A stretch of 13,879 nt of DNA, taken from NCBI GenBank assembly GCA_934462775.1, contig CAKSIR010000055.1, forward strand, positions 1 to 13,879, read 5' to 3'. This document shows, piece after piece, positions 1 through 6,426 of this stretch. Both the position numbers and the translations under genes were made by a program. Source of the DNA: an uncultured Ruminiclostridium sp. GTDB taxonomy: Bacteria; Bacillota; Clostridia; Oscillospirales; Ruminococcaceae. The notes below the pieces were generated by a model, which worked only from the letters and a program-made list of their open reading frames with translations, did no database searches and was not told the origin of the DNA. Numbering within the stretch: the stretch's first letter is position 1; each line of letters starts with the position of its first letter.

Positions 1-25
1 CTGAAAGGGAGCAATAAACAAAATT

Positions 26-48
26 AAAGGGGGCGAGCAGCCCCCTTT
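26..48 (-). terminator. Intrinsic terminator of the ilv-leu operon
   Basis: An 8-bp AAAGGGGG/CCCCCTTT stem (26-33 with 41-48), extended by a C-G pair, closes a 5-base loop. On the minus strand it is followed by TTTAATTTT, a broken U-tract. It lies about 65 bases past the leuB stop and is the natural end of the operon. On the plus strand the stem is followed by only one extra T, so it could act weakly in that direction too. Confidence 0.7.
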
Positions 49-73
49 TCAAACCAGTTTTAAATTACACAGT

Positions 74-111
74 CCGAGCGAAGCTCGGTATAGCCTCAAG
101 GCGCAGCCTTG
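74..111. repeat. Two tandem triloop mini-hairpins after leuB
   Basis: Two perfect 6-bp hairpins with 3-base loops lie side by side: CCGAGC-GAA-GCTCGG (74-88) and CAAGGC-GCA-GCCTTG (97-111). The second directly abuts the leuB stop codon. The first contains GCGAAGC, a heptamer known to form an unusually stable DNA mini-hairpin. They could protect the 3' end of the transcript or belong to a dispersed intergenic repeat family. The function is not shown by the sequence. Confidence 0.5.
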
Positions 112-1182
112 TTAGATTTGGGCAGCGATAAGAGTACCCATCTCCTTGCAGCCAACCTGCTTCATGCCCTCGCTCATAATGTCGCCTGTTCTGTAACCGT
201 CCTCTAAAACCTTGTCAACAGCGGCTTCGATTGCGTCAGCTTCCTTTGCCATGTCAAAGGAGAAGCGCAGCATCATTGCGGCGGAAAGGATAGTTGCAAT
301 CGGGTTTGCCTTGTCCTGTCCCGCAATGTCGGGAGCGGAGCCGTGGCAGGGTTCAAATAAGCCAAGGCTTGTTTCGCCAAGACTTGCGGACGGAATCATG
401 CCAAGGGAGCCTGTAATCATGCTTGCTTCGTCGGAAAGAATGTCGCCGAACAGGTTTTCGGTAACGATAACGTCAAACTGCGCAGGGTTGTGAACAAGCT
501 GCATAGCTGTGTTGTCAACCAGCATATCGGAAAACTCAATGTCGGGGTTTTCAGCGGCTACCTTGTGGGAAATTTCCCTCCACAGACGTGAGCTGTCGAG
601 AACGTTCGCCTTGTCAACGCTTGTTACCTTGCCTCTGCGCTTTCTTGCCATGTCGAATGCAACGCGGCAGATACGCTCGATTTCGTAATCGCTGTACTTC
701 ATGTCGTCGTGGGCGGTCTTGTGACCGTCCTCAATGCCTGTCCTTCTTGCGCCGAAGTAGGCGCCGCCGATAAGCTCGCGGACAATTACAAGGTCAAGCC
801 CCTTGTCGGTGATTTCTTCCTTTAACGGGCAGGCGCTTGCAAGCGGCTTTAACAGCTTTGCAGGTCTGATGTTAGCAAATAGCTTAAGCGCGGAGCGGAT
901 TCCCAGCAGTCCCGCTTCCGGACGCGCTTTGCCCTCGCCCTTGTCCCACTTGGGACCGCCTACTGCGCCAAGCAGTACGGAGTCGCTCTTTAAGCAGGTT
1001 TCAACCGTTTCCTTCGGCAGCGGCTCGCCTGCTGCGTCAATTGCGCAGCCGCCCATTAAAACCTCGCTGTAATTGAAGGTGTGACCGAACTTTTCCGCAA
1101 CCTTATCCAGCACCTTCATTGCCTCGGTAACAATCTCAGGGCCGATACCGTCGCCCTTGATAACAGCAATATTCTTTGTCAT
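112..1182 (-). CDS. leuB: 3-isopropylmalate dehydrogenase
   Basis: This cytoplasmic enzyme of leucine synthesis oxidises and decarboxylates 3-isopropylmalate to 2-oxoisocaproate with NAD+. The product is 356 residues, the usual family length. Visible hallmarks are the nucleotide-side start VIKGDGIGPEI (8-18), substrate arginines in LLGIRSALK and NIRPA (R96, R106) and VREL (R136), Y142 in GAYFG, K191 in VDKANVL, metal-binding aspartates D223, D247 and D251 in LVDN and FGDILSDEAS, and the NAD-binding HGSAPDIAG loop (280-288). I chose the ATG at 1182, not the in-frame ATG at 1200, because an AAAGGA site (1190-1195) sits 7 bases upstream of it. The start lies 14 bases after the GNAT stop, so translation is probably coupled. 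It is the last gene of the T-box operon. Confidence 0.97.
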   Translation of the reverse strand: MTKNIAVIKGDGIGPEIVTEAMKVLDKVAEKFGHTFNYSEVLMGGCAIDAAGEPLPKETVETCLKSDSVLLGAVGGPKWDKGEGKARPEAGLLGIRSALKLFANIRPAKLLKPLASACPLKEEITDKGLDLVIVRELIGGAYFGARRTGIEDGHKTAHDDMKYSDYEIERICRVAFDMARKRRGKVTSVDKANVLDSSRLWREISHKVAAENPDIEFSDMLVDNTAMQLVHNPAQFDVIVTENLFGDILSDEASMITGSLGMIPSASLGETSLGLFEPCHGSAPDIAGQDKANPIATILSAAMMLRFSFDMAKEADAIEAAVDKVLEDGYRTGDIMSEGMKQVGCKEMGTLIAAQI

Positions 1183-1196
1183 TGTGTAGTCCTTTC

Positions 1197-1703
1197 TCAC
1201 AAGCTGATAGTGTATCTCATAAGCAGGTTGTTATTTTCAAAGCTCCTGCATTTTTCCGTCTTTCCGTCGGGCTCAAAGCCGATTTTTTTGTAAAAGTAAA
1301 CAGCCGATTCGTTTCCCTCCATAACGTAGAGGGCAGCCTGCTTGAAGCCCTTTCCGCGCATTGAACGAAGAGTGTACGAAAGCAGCTTTCTGCCAAAGCC
1401 CCTGCGCTGAAAGCAGGGAAGTACATAAAGCTGATTTATTGTGCAGGCGTCAAATAAATCCCTGTCCTTGCAGAAGGCTGCCGAGCAAACGGCTGAAGCC
1501 TGCCCGTCGCAGAGCAGCACATAGACAAACTCCCTGTCCCTGAGCCGCTGCTCAAAGCGGTTCTGCTGACGAACAAAATCGGCAAAATTGTCCATGTCCG
1601 ATTTTGTAACAAGGTCGGAAAAGGCGTCTTTCCACGTTTCGCAGACGATTCTGCTCATTTGTTCAACATCGCCCTTGTCCGCCTCGCGTATTGACAAAAT
1701 CAT
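1197..1703 (-). CDS. GNAT family N-acetyltransferase
   Basis: A 168-residue single-domain GNAT protein that should transfer an acetyl group from acetyl-CoA to an amine; the substrate is unknown. The acetyl-CoA pyrophosphate loop is QRRGFG (99-104), preceded by the beta-4 strand INQLYVLP (89-96). The C-terminal NESAVYFYKKIGF segment (131-143) is the usual alpha-4/beta-6 region. An AAAGGA site (1711-1716) lies 7 bases before the ATG. It sits between leuD (35-base gap) and leuB (14-base gap) on the same strand with no visible promoter, so it should be co-transcribed and share leucine control. Its position suggests a link to amino acid metabolism or simple hitch-hiking. The family call is firm; the function is not. 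Confidence 0.88.
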   Translation of the reverse strand: MILSIREADKGDVEQMSRIVCETWKDAFSDLVTKSDMDNFADFVRQQNRFEQRLRDREFVYVLLCDGQASAVCSAAFCKDRDLFDACTINQLYVLPCFQRRGFGRKLLSYTLRSMRGKGFKQAALYVMEGNESAVYFYKKIGFEPDGKTEKCRSFENNNLLMRYTISL

Positions 1704-1738
1704 TGCGTGTTCCTTTCACAGCGGATTTCGGCAAATCC

Positions 1739-2221
1739 TTACTTTTTCAGTGAATTGAGCAGACCGCCCTTGCTGATGATCTCCTTGATGAAATCAGGGA
1801 ACGGTTCAGCCTGATACTTTCTGCCCTTTGTGACGTTTGTAATAATGCCTGTGTCGAAGTCGACCTCGACCTCGTTGCCCTCGTCAATGTCCTTTGCAGC
1901 CTCCGGACACTCAAGAATAGCAAGACCGATGTTGATTGCGTTGCGGTAGAAAATTCGCGCAAAGGTGCTTGCGATTACGCAGGAAATGCCGCTTGCCTTA
2001 ATGGCGATGGGAGCGTGCTCGCGGGAGCTGCCGCAGCCGAAGTTCGCTTCGCCTACCATGATGTCGCCCTCATGCACCTTGTTTACAAAGTCCTTGTCGA
2101 TGTCCTCCATGCAGTGTGACGCAAGCTCCTTGTGGTCGGCTGTGTTAAGGTATCTTGCAGGAATAATTACGTCGGTGTCGATATTGTCGCCGAACTTATG
2201 TACAATGCCGTGTGCGTTCAT
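1739..2221 (-). CDS. leuD: 3-isopropylmalate dehydratase small subunit
   Basis: Small (swivelling) subunit of isopropylmalate isomerase, which with LeuC converts 2- to 3-isopropylmalate through an aconitase-type reaction. The 160-residue length matches the short, HacB/archaeal-type LeuD rather than the ~200-residue enterobacterial form, in keeping with the matching LeuC type here. The signature [11 protein letters not shown] is at residues 61-71, and the N-terminal [16 protein letters not shown] is typical of the family. The ATG at 2221 has an AGGAGG site 8 bases upstream (2230-2235) that abuts the stop of the Dabb gene, a tightly packed arrangement. leuD is separated from leuC by that extra gene, unlike the usual adjacent leuC-leuD order. 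Confidence 0.95.
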   Translation of the reverse strand: MNAHGIVHKFGDNIDTDVIIPARYLNTADHKELASHCMEDIDKDFVNKVHEGDIMVGEANFGCGSSREHAPIAIKASGISCVIASTFARIFYRNAINIGLAILECPEAAKDIDEGNEVEVDFDTGIITNVTKGRKYQAEPFPDFIKEIISKGGLLNSLKK

Positions 2222-2236
2222 ATATGTTTCCTCCTG

Positions 2237-2539
2237 TTATATCTCAAAATCCACGCATTTTCTTTCGGCGGTAAACGGTCTTACCGTACCGTCCGCAACT
2301 TTAACGTGTTCGGGGTGAACTGCGTAAGCCTTTAGCGCTTCGGCGCTTTCGAAGGTGCTGTCCAGCATCAGGTCGCCGTTGGACGAGCCTAAAAGGTCGG
2401 TTACTACCTTGATTTCGGTGAGTCCGTCGATTTTGCCTTTAAGCCCCTCAAGGCCTGCCTTGATTTTTGCGCACTGAGCCTTTTTCTCATCGGCAGTCAT
2501 TTCGGGCTTCAGCGTCCAGATAATAATATGCTTTACCAT
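2237..2539 (-). CDS. Dabb (stress-responsive A/B barrel) domain protein
   Basis: A 100-residue protein with the Dabb fold pattern: N-terminal MVKHIIIWTLKPEMTADE, a helix, a central beta strand IKVVTDL (43-49), DLMLDSTFESAEALKAYAVHPEH (56-78) and a C-terminal strand. The HP.H segment (76-79 region) is the family's most recognisable stretch. Dabb proteins are small ferredoxin-like dimers; most bacterial members have no known role, though some relatives are cyclases or antibiotic-synthesis enzymes. The leuC stop is only 9 bases upstream and the AAGGAG site (2545-2550) overlaps that stop codon, so translation is likely coupled to leuC. Lying between leuC and leuD under a leucine T-box, it may assist isopropylmalate metabolism, but that is only positional inference. 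Confidence 0.85.
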   Translation of the reverse strand: MVKHIIIWTLKPEMTADEKKAQCAKIKAGLEGLKGKIDGLTEIKVVTDLLGSSNGDLMLDSTFESAEALKAYAVHPEHVKVADGTVRPFTAERKCVDFEI

Positions 2540-2548
2540 AACAGCTCC

Positions 2549-3805
2549 TTATTCAATGCCTGCGATTTTGCCTGCAACAGCGCTGGCAGCCGCAACGGCA
2601 GGGCTTGCAAGGTAAACCTCGCTGTCAACGTGACCCATTCTGCCTACAAAGTTTCTGTTTGTTGTGGAAACGGCTCTTTCCCCTGCGGCAAGGATACCCA
2701 TGTGACCGCCAAGGCACGGACCGCAGGTAGGAGTTGAGAATACGCAGCCCGCTTCAACGAAAATTTCCGCAAGACCCTCCTTGATACATTCAAGGTAAAT
2801 CTTCTGCGTGCCCGGAATAACGATGCAGCGAACGTTCTTTGCAACGTGTTTGCCCTTTAAAATTTCGGCGGCGATTCTCATATCGGAAATACGTCCGTTT
2901 GTGCATGAACCGATAACAACCTGGTCGATTACAACGTCGTCCTTGATTTCGTCAATCGTCTTTGTATTTTCCGGCAGGTGAGGGAATGCAACGGTCTGCT
3001 TGACTTTGCTCAGGTCGATGTCGATAACCTGTGAATAAACTGCGTCCTCGTCGGCTGTGAAGTATTCGAAAGGTCTGTTTACTCTTTCCTTTACATAGTC
3101 GAGAGTAATGTCGTCAACCTCGAAAATGCCGTTCTTTGCACCTGCTTCGATTGCCATGTTGGCGATTGTAAGACGGTCGTCAATAGACAGGCTCTTCAGT
3201 CCCTCGCCGGTAAATTCCATTGACTTGTACAGCGCACCGTCAACGCCTATCATGCCGATAATATGTAAGATAACGTCCTTGCCCGAAACGTACTTGTTCA
3301 GCTTGCCTGTCAGGTTGAACTTGATAGCGCCGGGAACCTTGAACCAAGCCTCGCCCGTCGCCATGCCTGCGCACATATCCGTTGAGCCTACGCCTGTCGA
3401 GAACGCGCCCAGCGCGCCGTAGGTACAGGTATGGCTGTCTGCGCCTATGCACAGCTCGCCGGGGGCGATAAGTCCTTTTTCGGGCAGCAGAGCGTGCTCG
3501 ATTCCCATTTCGCCTACATCGTAGTAGTTGAGAATGTCGTACTTTCCTGCGAACTCGCGGCACTGCTTGCACTGTGTGGCTGCCTTGATGTCCTTGTTGG
3601 GAGTGAAGTGGTCCATTACAAGGGAAATCTTCTCCTTATTGAATACGGAGGTGAAGCCTGCCTTGTTGAACTCGTTGATGGCAACAGGGCTTGTGATGTC
3701 GTTGCCCAGAACCATGTCCAGCTTAGCCTTTATCAGCTGTCCTTCCTTAACGCTGTCCAGTCCTGCGTGTTTTGCCAGAATTTTCTGGCTCATTGTCATA
3801 CCCAT
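2549..3805 (-). CDS. leuC: 3-isopropylmalate dehydratase large subunit
   Basis: Large catalytic subunit of isopropylmalate isomerase, a [4Fe-4S] enzyme of leucine synthesis acting with LeuD. The protein is 418 residues, the compact HacA-like type common in clostridia and archaea. Cluster cysteines are visible as C301 in VIGSCTNGR and C361/C364 in TCGPCLGG; the aconitase signature [13 protein letters not shown] is at 121-133. I chose the ATG at 3805 because GAAAGGAA lies about 8 bases upstream; the frame stays open to 3874, but that extension would overlap ilvN and adds unrelated sequence. Two further in-frame ATGs (3799, 3793) are less well spaced. A 55-base gap separates it from ilvN, with no promoter or terminator seen. 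A homoaconitase-like or wider isomerase role is possible, but the leu context favours LeuC. Confidence 0.95.
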   Translation of the reverse strand: MGMTMSQKILAKHAGLDSVKEGQLIKAKLDMVLGNDITSPVAINEFNKAGFTSVFNKEKISLVMDHFTPNKDIKAATQCKQCREFAGKYDILNYYDVGEMGIEHALLPEKGLIAPGELCIGADSHTCTYGALGAFSTGVGSTDMCAGMATGEAWFKVPGAIKFNLTGKLNKYVSGKDVILHIIGMIGVDGALYKSMEFTGEGLKSLSIDDRLTIANMAIEAGAKNGIFEVDDITLDYVKERVNRPFEYFTADEDAVYSQVIDIDLSKVKQTVAFPHLPENTKTIDEIKDDVVIDQVVIGSCTNGRISDMRIAAEILKGKHVAKNVRCIVIPGTQKIYLECIKEGLAEIFVEAGCVFSTPTCGPCLGGHMGILAAGERAVSTTNRNFVGRMGHVDSEVYLASPAVAAASAVAGKIAGIE

Positions 3806-3860
3806 AACTTGTTTCCTTTCAGTTTTTTCGTTGTTGGTCAAGCCGTCCGCGTCAGGCAGC

Positions 3861-4331
3861 TTAGTCCCTTTCAAGGGCGGAAATGCCCGTTCTCACGATT
3901 TTGATGATTCCGAAGGGCTTCAGCAGGCTGATAAACTGGTCGATTTTCACCGATGAGCCGGTCAGTTCAAGCATCATGCTCGATTCGGCAATGTCAACTG
4001 CCTTAGCCTTGAAAAGGTTGGCAATCTCGATAATTCCGTGTCTGTCCTCGGAGGAGTTGCCTACTTTTATAAGAATATGCTCTCTGCAAACCGCGTCCTC
4101 AAGCACCTTTACAAATACTACGTCGTACAGCTTATTCAGCTGATTTACTATCTGGCGGGCGGTTCTTGCATCGCCCTCCACTACCATTGTTATGCGTGAA
4201 AATTCACGCTCCTCCGTTTCGCCTACGTTTAGGCTCTTTATATTGTAGCCTCTGCGGCTTACAAGGCTTGTTACTCTTGTAAGCACGCCGATATTGTTGG
4301 CAACAAGTATCGATAAAACAAACTGTTCCAT
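3861..4331 (-). CDS. ilvN: Acetolactate synthase small (regulatory) subunit
   Basis: Regulatory subunit of acetohydroxyacid synthase; it stimulates the IlvB catalytic subunit and usually confers feedback inhibition by valine. The 156-residue protein begins with an ACT domain (about 1-75): the ligand-site loop [26 protein letters not shown] is typical. A second, IlvN-type C-terminal domain (about 80-156) follows, including [17 protein letters not shown]. The ATG at 4331 has GGAGG (4338-4342) 6 bases upstream and follows the ilvB stop by 13 bases, the classic ilvB-ilvN pairing. The equivalent name ilvH is sometimes used; the two cannot be told apart here. Confidence 0.94.
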   Translation of the reverse strand: MEQFVLSILVANNIGVLTRVTSLVSRRGYNIKSLNVGETEEREFSRITMVVEGDARTARQIVNQLNKLYDVVFVKVLEDAVCREHILIKVGNSSEDRHGIIEIANLFKAKAVDIAESSMMLELTGSSVKIDQFISLLKPFGIIKIVRTGISALERD

Positions 4332-4344
4332 TCCGTTCCTCCGC

Positions 4345-6021
4345 TTATATCTCCATAATAGGCTCTGTTATGCTCTTTCCCGCAGGCACCATCGGCAGCA
4401 CGTTAATGTCCTTGTCGATTCTGCACTCAATGAGAACAGGGCGGGTCTTGCTGATTTCGAGGGCTTCCTTAAGCACTTTTTCAACGTCCTCTGTCTTTTC
4501 AATAACAAACGCCTGTATACCGAACGCCTCGCCCAGCTTTACATAGTCGGTAGGGCGGTCGAGGGTTGTCTGCGAATAATGCTCGGAGTAGAACAATCTC
4601 TGCCACTGGCGCACCATACCCAGTACGTCGTTGTTGATAACAAGCTCGATAATTCTGATATTGCTCTTTGACGCGGTAACAAGCTCGTTCAGGTTCATGT
4701 GGAACGAACCGTCGCCTGCGATATTTACAACCGTCTTGTCGGGGCAGCCTACCTTTGCGCCAAGCGCCGCGCCAAGACCGTAGCCCATTGTTCCCAGTCC
4801 GCCTGAGGAAACAAAGCTTCTCGGATTGCGGTACTTGTAATACTGAGCCGCCCACATCTGGTTCTGACCTACTTCCGTTGCAATAATCGCATTGCCGTCG
4901 GTAAGCTTGTCCAGCGTTTCAATAAGGTACTGTGGAGTAACGGGCAGCGCATCGGTGCCTTTCATGCTGACAACCAGTTCCTTTGCCATCTTTTCGCTTT
5001 TTGCAGTCCATTCGGCATGGCTCTGCTGAGGCAGCACGGCGTTTATTCTGCCTAAAACCTCCTTTACGTCCCCGACAACAACGCGGTGGGCTTCAACGTT
5101 TTTGCCGATTTCGGCGCTGTCAATGTCTATCTGGAGAATTTTCGCATCGCTTGCAAAGGTTTTTGTATTGCCTGTTACGCGGTCGGAAAATCTTGTTCCG
5201 AGAGCGATGAACAGGTCGCAGTTCTTGATAGTTTCGGCGGCAGCCTTTGTGCCGTGCATACCGAGCATACCGATGTAGCGCGGGTTTGTCTGGTCGAAGC
5301 AGCCCTGACCCATAAGCGAGGAGGAAACGGGCGCGTCAAGCAGCTCGGCAAATCGTGCAAGCTCTTCGCAGGCGTCTGCGGAGATAACGCCGCCGCCTGT
5401 GTAGATGTAGGGGCGCTTCGCCTCCTTAAGCATTTCGACCGCTGCCTTTATCTGATTTTCGTCAGCCGCGGGAGTTTCAAATACGGCGGCTTTGTCCTTT
5501 CTCTCGTATTCGGCGGACTTCTGCGTAACGTCCTTCGGAATATCGATAAGCACAGGGCCTTTTCTGCCGCTTTCGGCAATTCTGAAAGCAAGTCTGATTG
5601 TGTCGGCAAGCTTTGTTACGTCCTTGACGATAAAGTTGTGCTTTGTGATAGGAAGCGTGATTCCTGTGATGTCAACCTCCTGGAACGAGTCCAGTCCAAG
5701 CAGCGGGCATGAAACGTTGCCCGTAATTGCAACCATCGGCACGCTGTCCATATAAGCCGTTGCGATACCTGTTACAAGGTTGGTAGCGCCGGGGCCCGAG
5801 GTCGCGATAACAACGCCGGTTTTGCCTGTCGCTCTTGCATAGCCGTCTGCGGCGTGGCTTGCGCCCTGCTCGTGAGCCGTCAGCGTGTGGTGGATTTTGT
5901 CGCTGTACTTATACAGACTGTCGTAAATATCCAGCACCGCTCCGCCGGGGTAGCCGAAAACATTGTCAACTCCCTGTTCAAGCAGACATTCAATGATAAT
6001 ATCTGATCCCTTCAATAACAT
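4345..6021 (-). CDS. ilvB: Acetolactate synthase large (catalytic) subunit
   Basis: Thiamine diphosphate enzyme that condenses pyruvate with pyruvate or 2-oxobutyrate, the first common step to valine, leucine and isoleucine. At 558 residues it has the expected three-domain layout. The catalytic glutamate is E51 in the TAHEQGASHAADGYAR region; the central FAD/Rossmann-like domain spans roughly 190-330; the TPP/Mg motif runs from AGDG (435-438) to INN (462-464). GLGTMGYGLGAALGAK (408-423) and MVRQWQ (469-474) are typical of biosynthetic, not catabolic, enzymes. The AGGAGG site (6034-6039) is 12 bases from the ATG, slightly long. It is the first gene after the T-box leader, so its expression follows leucyl-tRNA charging. 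Confidence 0.97.
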   Translation of the reverse strand: MLLKGSDIIIECLLEQGVDNVFGYPGGAVLDIYDSLYKYSDKIHHTLTAHEQGASHAADGYARATGKTGVVIATSGPGATNLVTGIATAYMDSVPMVAITGNVSCPLLGLDSFQEVDITGITLPITKHNFIVKDVTKLADTIRLAFRIAESGRKGPVLIDIPKDVTQKSAEYERKDKAAVFETPAADENQIKAAVEMLKEAKRPYIYTGGGVISADACEELARFAELLDAPVSSSLMGQGCFDQTNPRYIGMLGMHGTKAAAETIKNCDLFIALGTRFSDRVTGNTKTFASDAKILQIDIDSAEIGKNVEAHRVVVGDVKEVLGRINAVLPQQSHAEWTAKSEKMAKELVVSMKGTDALPVTPQYLIETLDKLTDGNAIIATEVGQNQMWAAQYYKYRNPRSFVSSGGLGTMGYGLGAALGAKVGCPDKTVVNIAGDGSFHMNLNELVTASKSNIRIIELVINNDVLGMVRQWQRLFYSEHYSQTTLDRPTDYVKLGEAFGIQAFVIEKTEDVEKVLKEALEISKTRPVLIECRIDKDINVLPMVPAGKSITEPIMEI

Positions 6022-6044
6022 AACCTGTGATTTCCTCCTAAAAT

Positions 6045-6078
6045 AAAAAAACTTTCATCTCACTTACAGAGATGAAAG
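6045..6078 (-). terminator. T-box leader terminator
   Basis: A 10-bp perfect stem, CTTTCATCTC/GAGATGAAAG (6052-6061 with 6069-6078), with a 7-base loop is followed on the minus strand by seven T residues (6051-6045). It ends about 25 bases before the ilvB start. Its CTTT arm (around 6075-6078) can instead pair with AGAG (6098-6101) to build the T-box antiterminator, so the two structures exclude each other. Confidence 0.93.
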
Positions 6079-6304
6079 CATAACTTCCACGGTACCACTC
6101 TTTTTGGCATAACTGCCCGCTCAACCGTATCCAACAATACGTTCCCCTGTAACGTGAGGTCACGTTCCCTACTACTGACGCAAGACGCTTTCATGGGACG
6201 GCTCAAAGGTGAGTATGCTCCGCTTCCGCCGCAGTTTCACACCACACAACTGCTCTCTGAACACATCTGCGGACATTAGTCCTTTTCATCGCCTTTACTA
6301 TATC
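6050..6304 (-). promoter_or_regulatory. T-box riboswitch, leucine (CUC) specifier
   Basis: The minus-strand leader has the order of a T-box: a Stem I region with AGAGAGC and GGTG elements, a specifier loop, short stem II/III hairpins, the conserved T-box core AGAGTGGTACCGTGG, then the terminator. The specifier reads as CTC directly before ACCTTTGAGCC, the usual 3' flank, placing the codon at plus positions 6211-6213; CUC encodes leucine. The acceptor-pairing UGGU (6094-6097) matches a tRNA ending ACCA, and leucine tRNAs carry A as discriminator base. Uncharged tRNA-Leu should stabilise the antiterminator and allow transcription of ilvB onward. This leader accounts for most of the 405-base gap between ilvB and the cellulase gene. 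T-box identity is very secure; the amino acid assignment is strong but read by eye. Confidence 0.93.
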
Positions 6305-6310
6305 AACATA

Positions 6311-6339
6311 ATTTTAGCACGTTAAAGGCGTGTTGTCAA
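6311..6339 (-). promoter_or_regulatory. Sigma-A promoter of the ilv-leu operon
   Basis: On the minus strand, TTGACA (6334-6339) and TAAAAT (6311-6316) are separated by exactly 17 bases. Transcription should start near 6304, just upstream of the T-box Stem I. The -35 box lies 27 bases from that of the divergent cellulase promoter. Confidence 0.88.
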
Positions 6340-6366
6340 TAGTCTTGTGAAAATTTTACTGAACTA

Positions 6367-6395
6367 TTTACAAAAAGGGGTTTTTGGAGTATAGT
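6367..6395 (+). promoter_or_regulatory. Promoter of the GH5 cellulase gene
   Basis: TTTACA (6367-6372), a 17-base spacer and TATAGT (6390-6395) give a good sigma-A promoter with a predicted start near 6402 and a leader of about 25 bases. A 12-bp palindrome, TATTTATAAATA (6395-6406), covers the predicted start. An ACTATTTA / TAAATAGT inverted pair (6363-6370 and 6401-6408) flanks the promoter. These could be operator half-sites, though AT-rich palindromes also occur by chance. Confidence 0.7.
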
Positions 6396-6426
6396 ATTTA
6401 TAAATAGTACATCTTTGGGAGGAATT

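Noticed and set aside
3806..3874. N-terminal extension of leuC
   Set aside because: It would overlap the end of ilvN and adds non-conserved residues; the ATG at 3805 has a well-placed ribosome site.
3431..3904. 157-codon plus-strand frame across leuC and the leuC-ilvN gap
   Set aside because: It is antisense to leuC and ilvN, with no domain similarity and no start signals.
5086..5712. 208-codon plus-strand frame antisense to ilvB
   Set aside because: The opposite strand encodes a full-length, well-conserved acetolactate synthase; no promoter or ribosome site supports the antisense frame.
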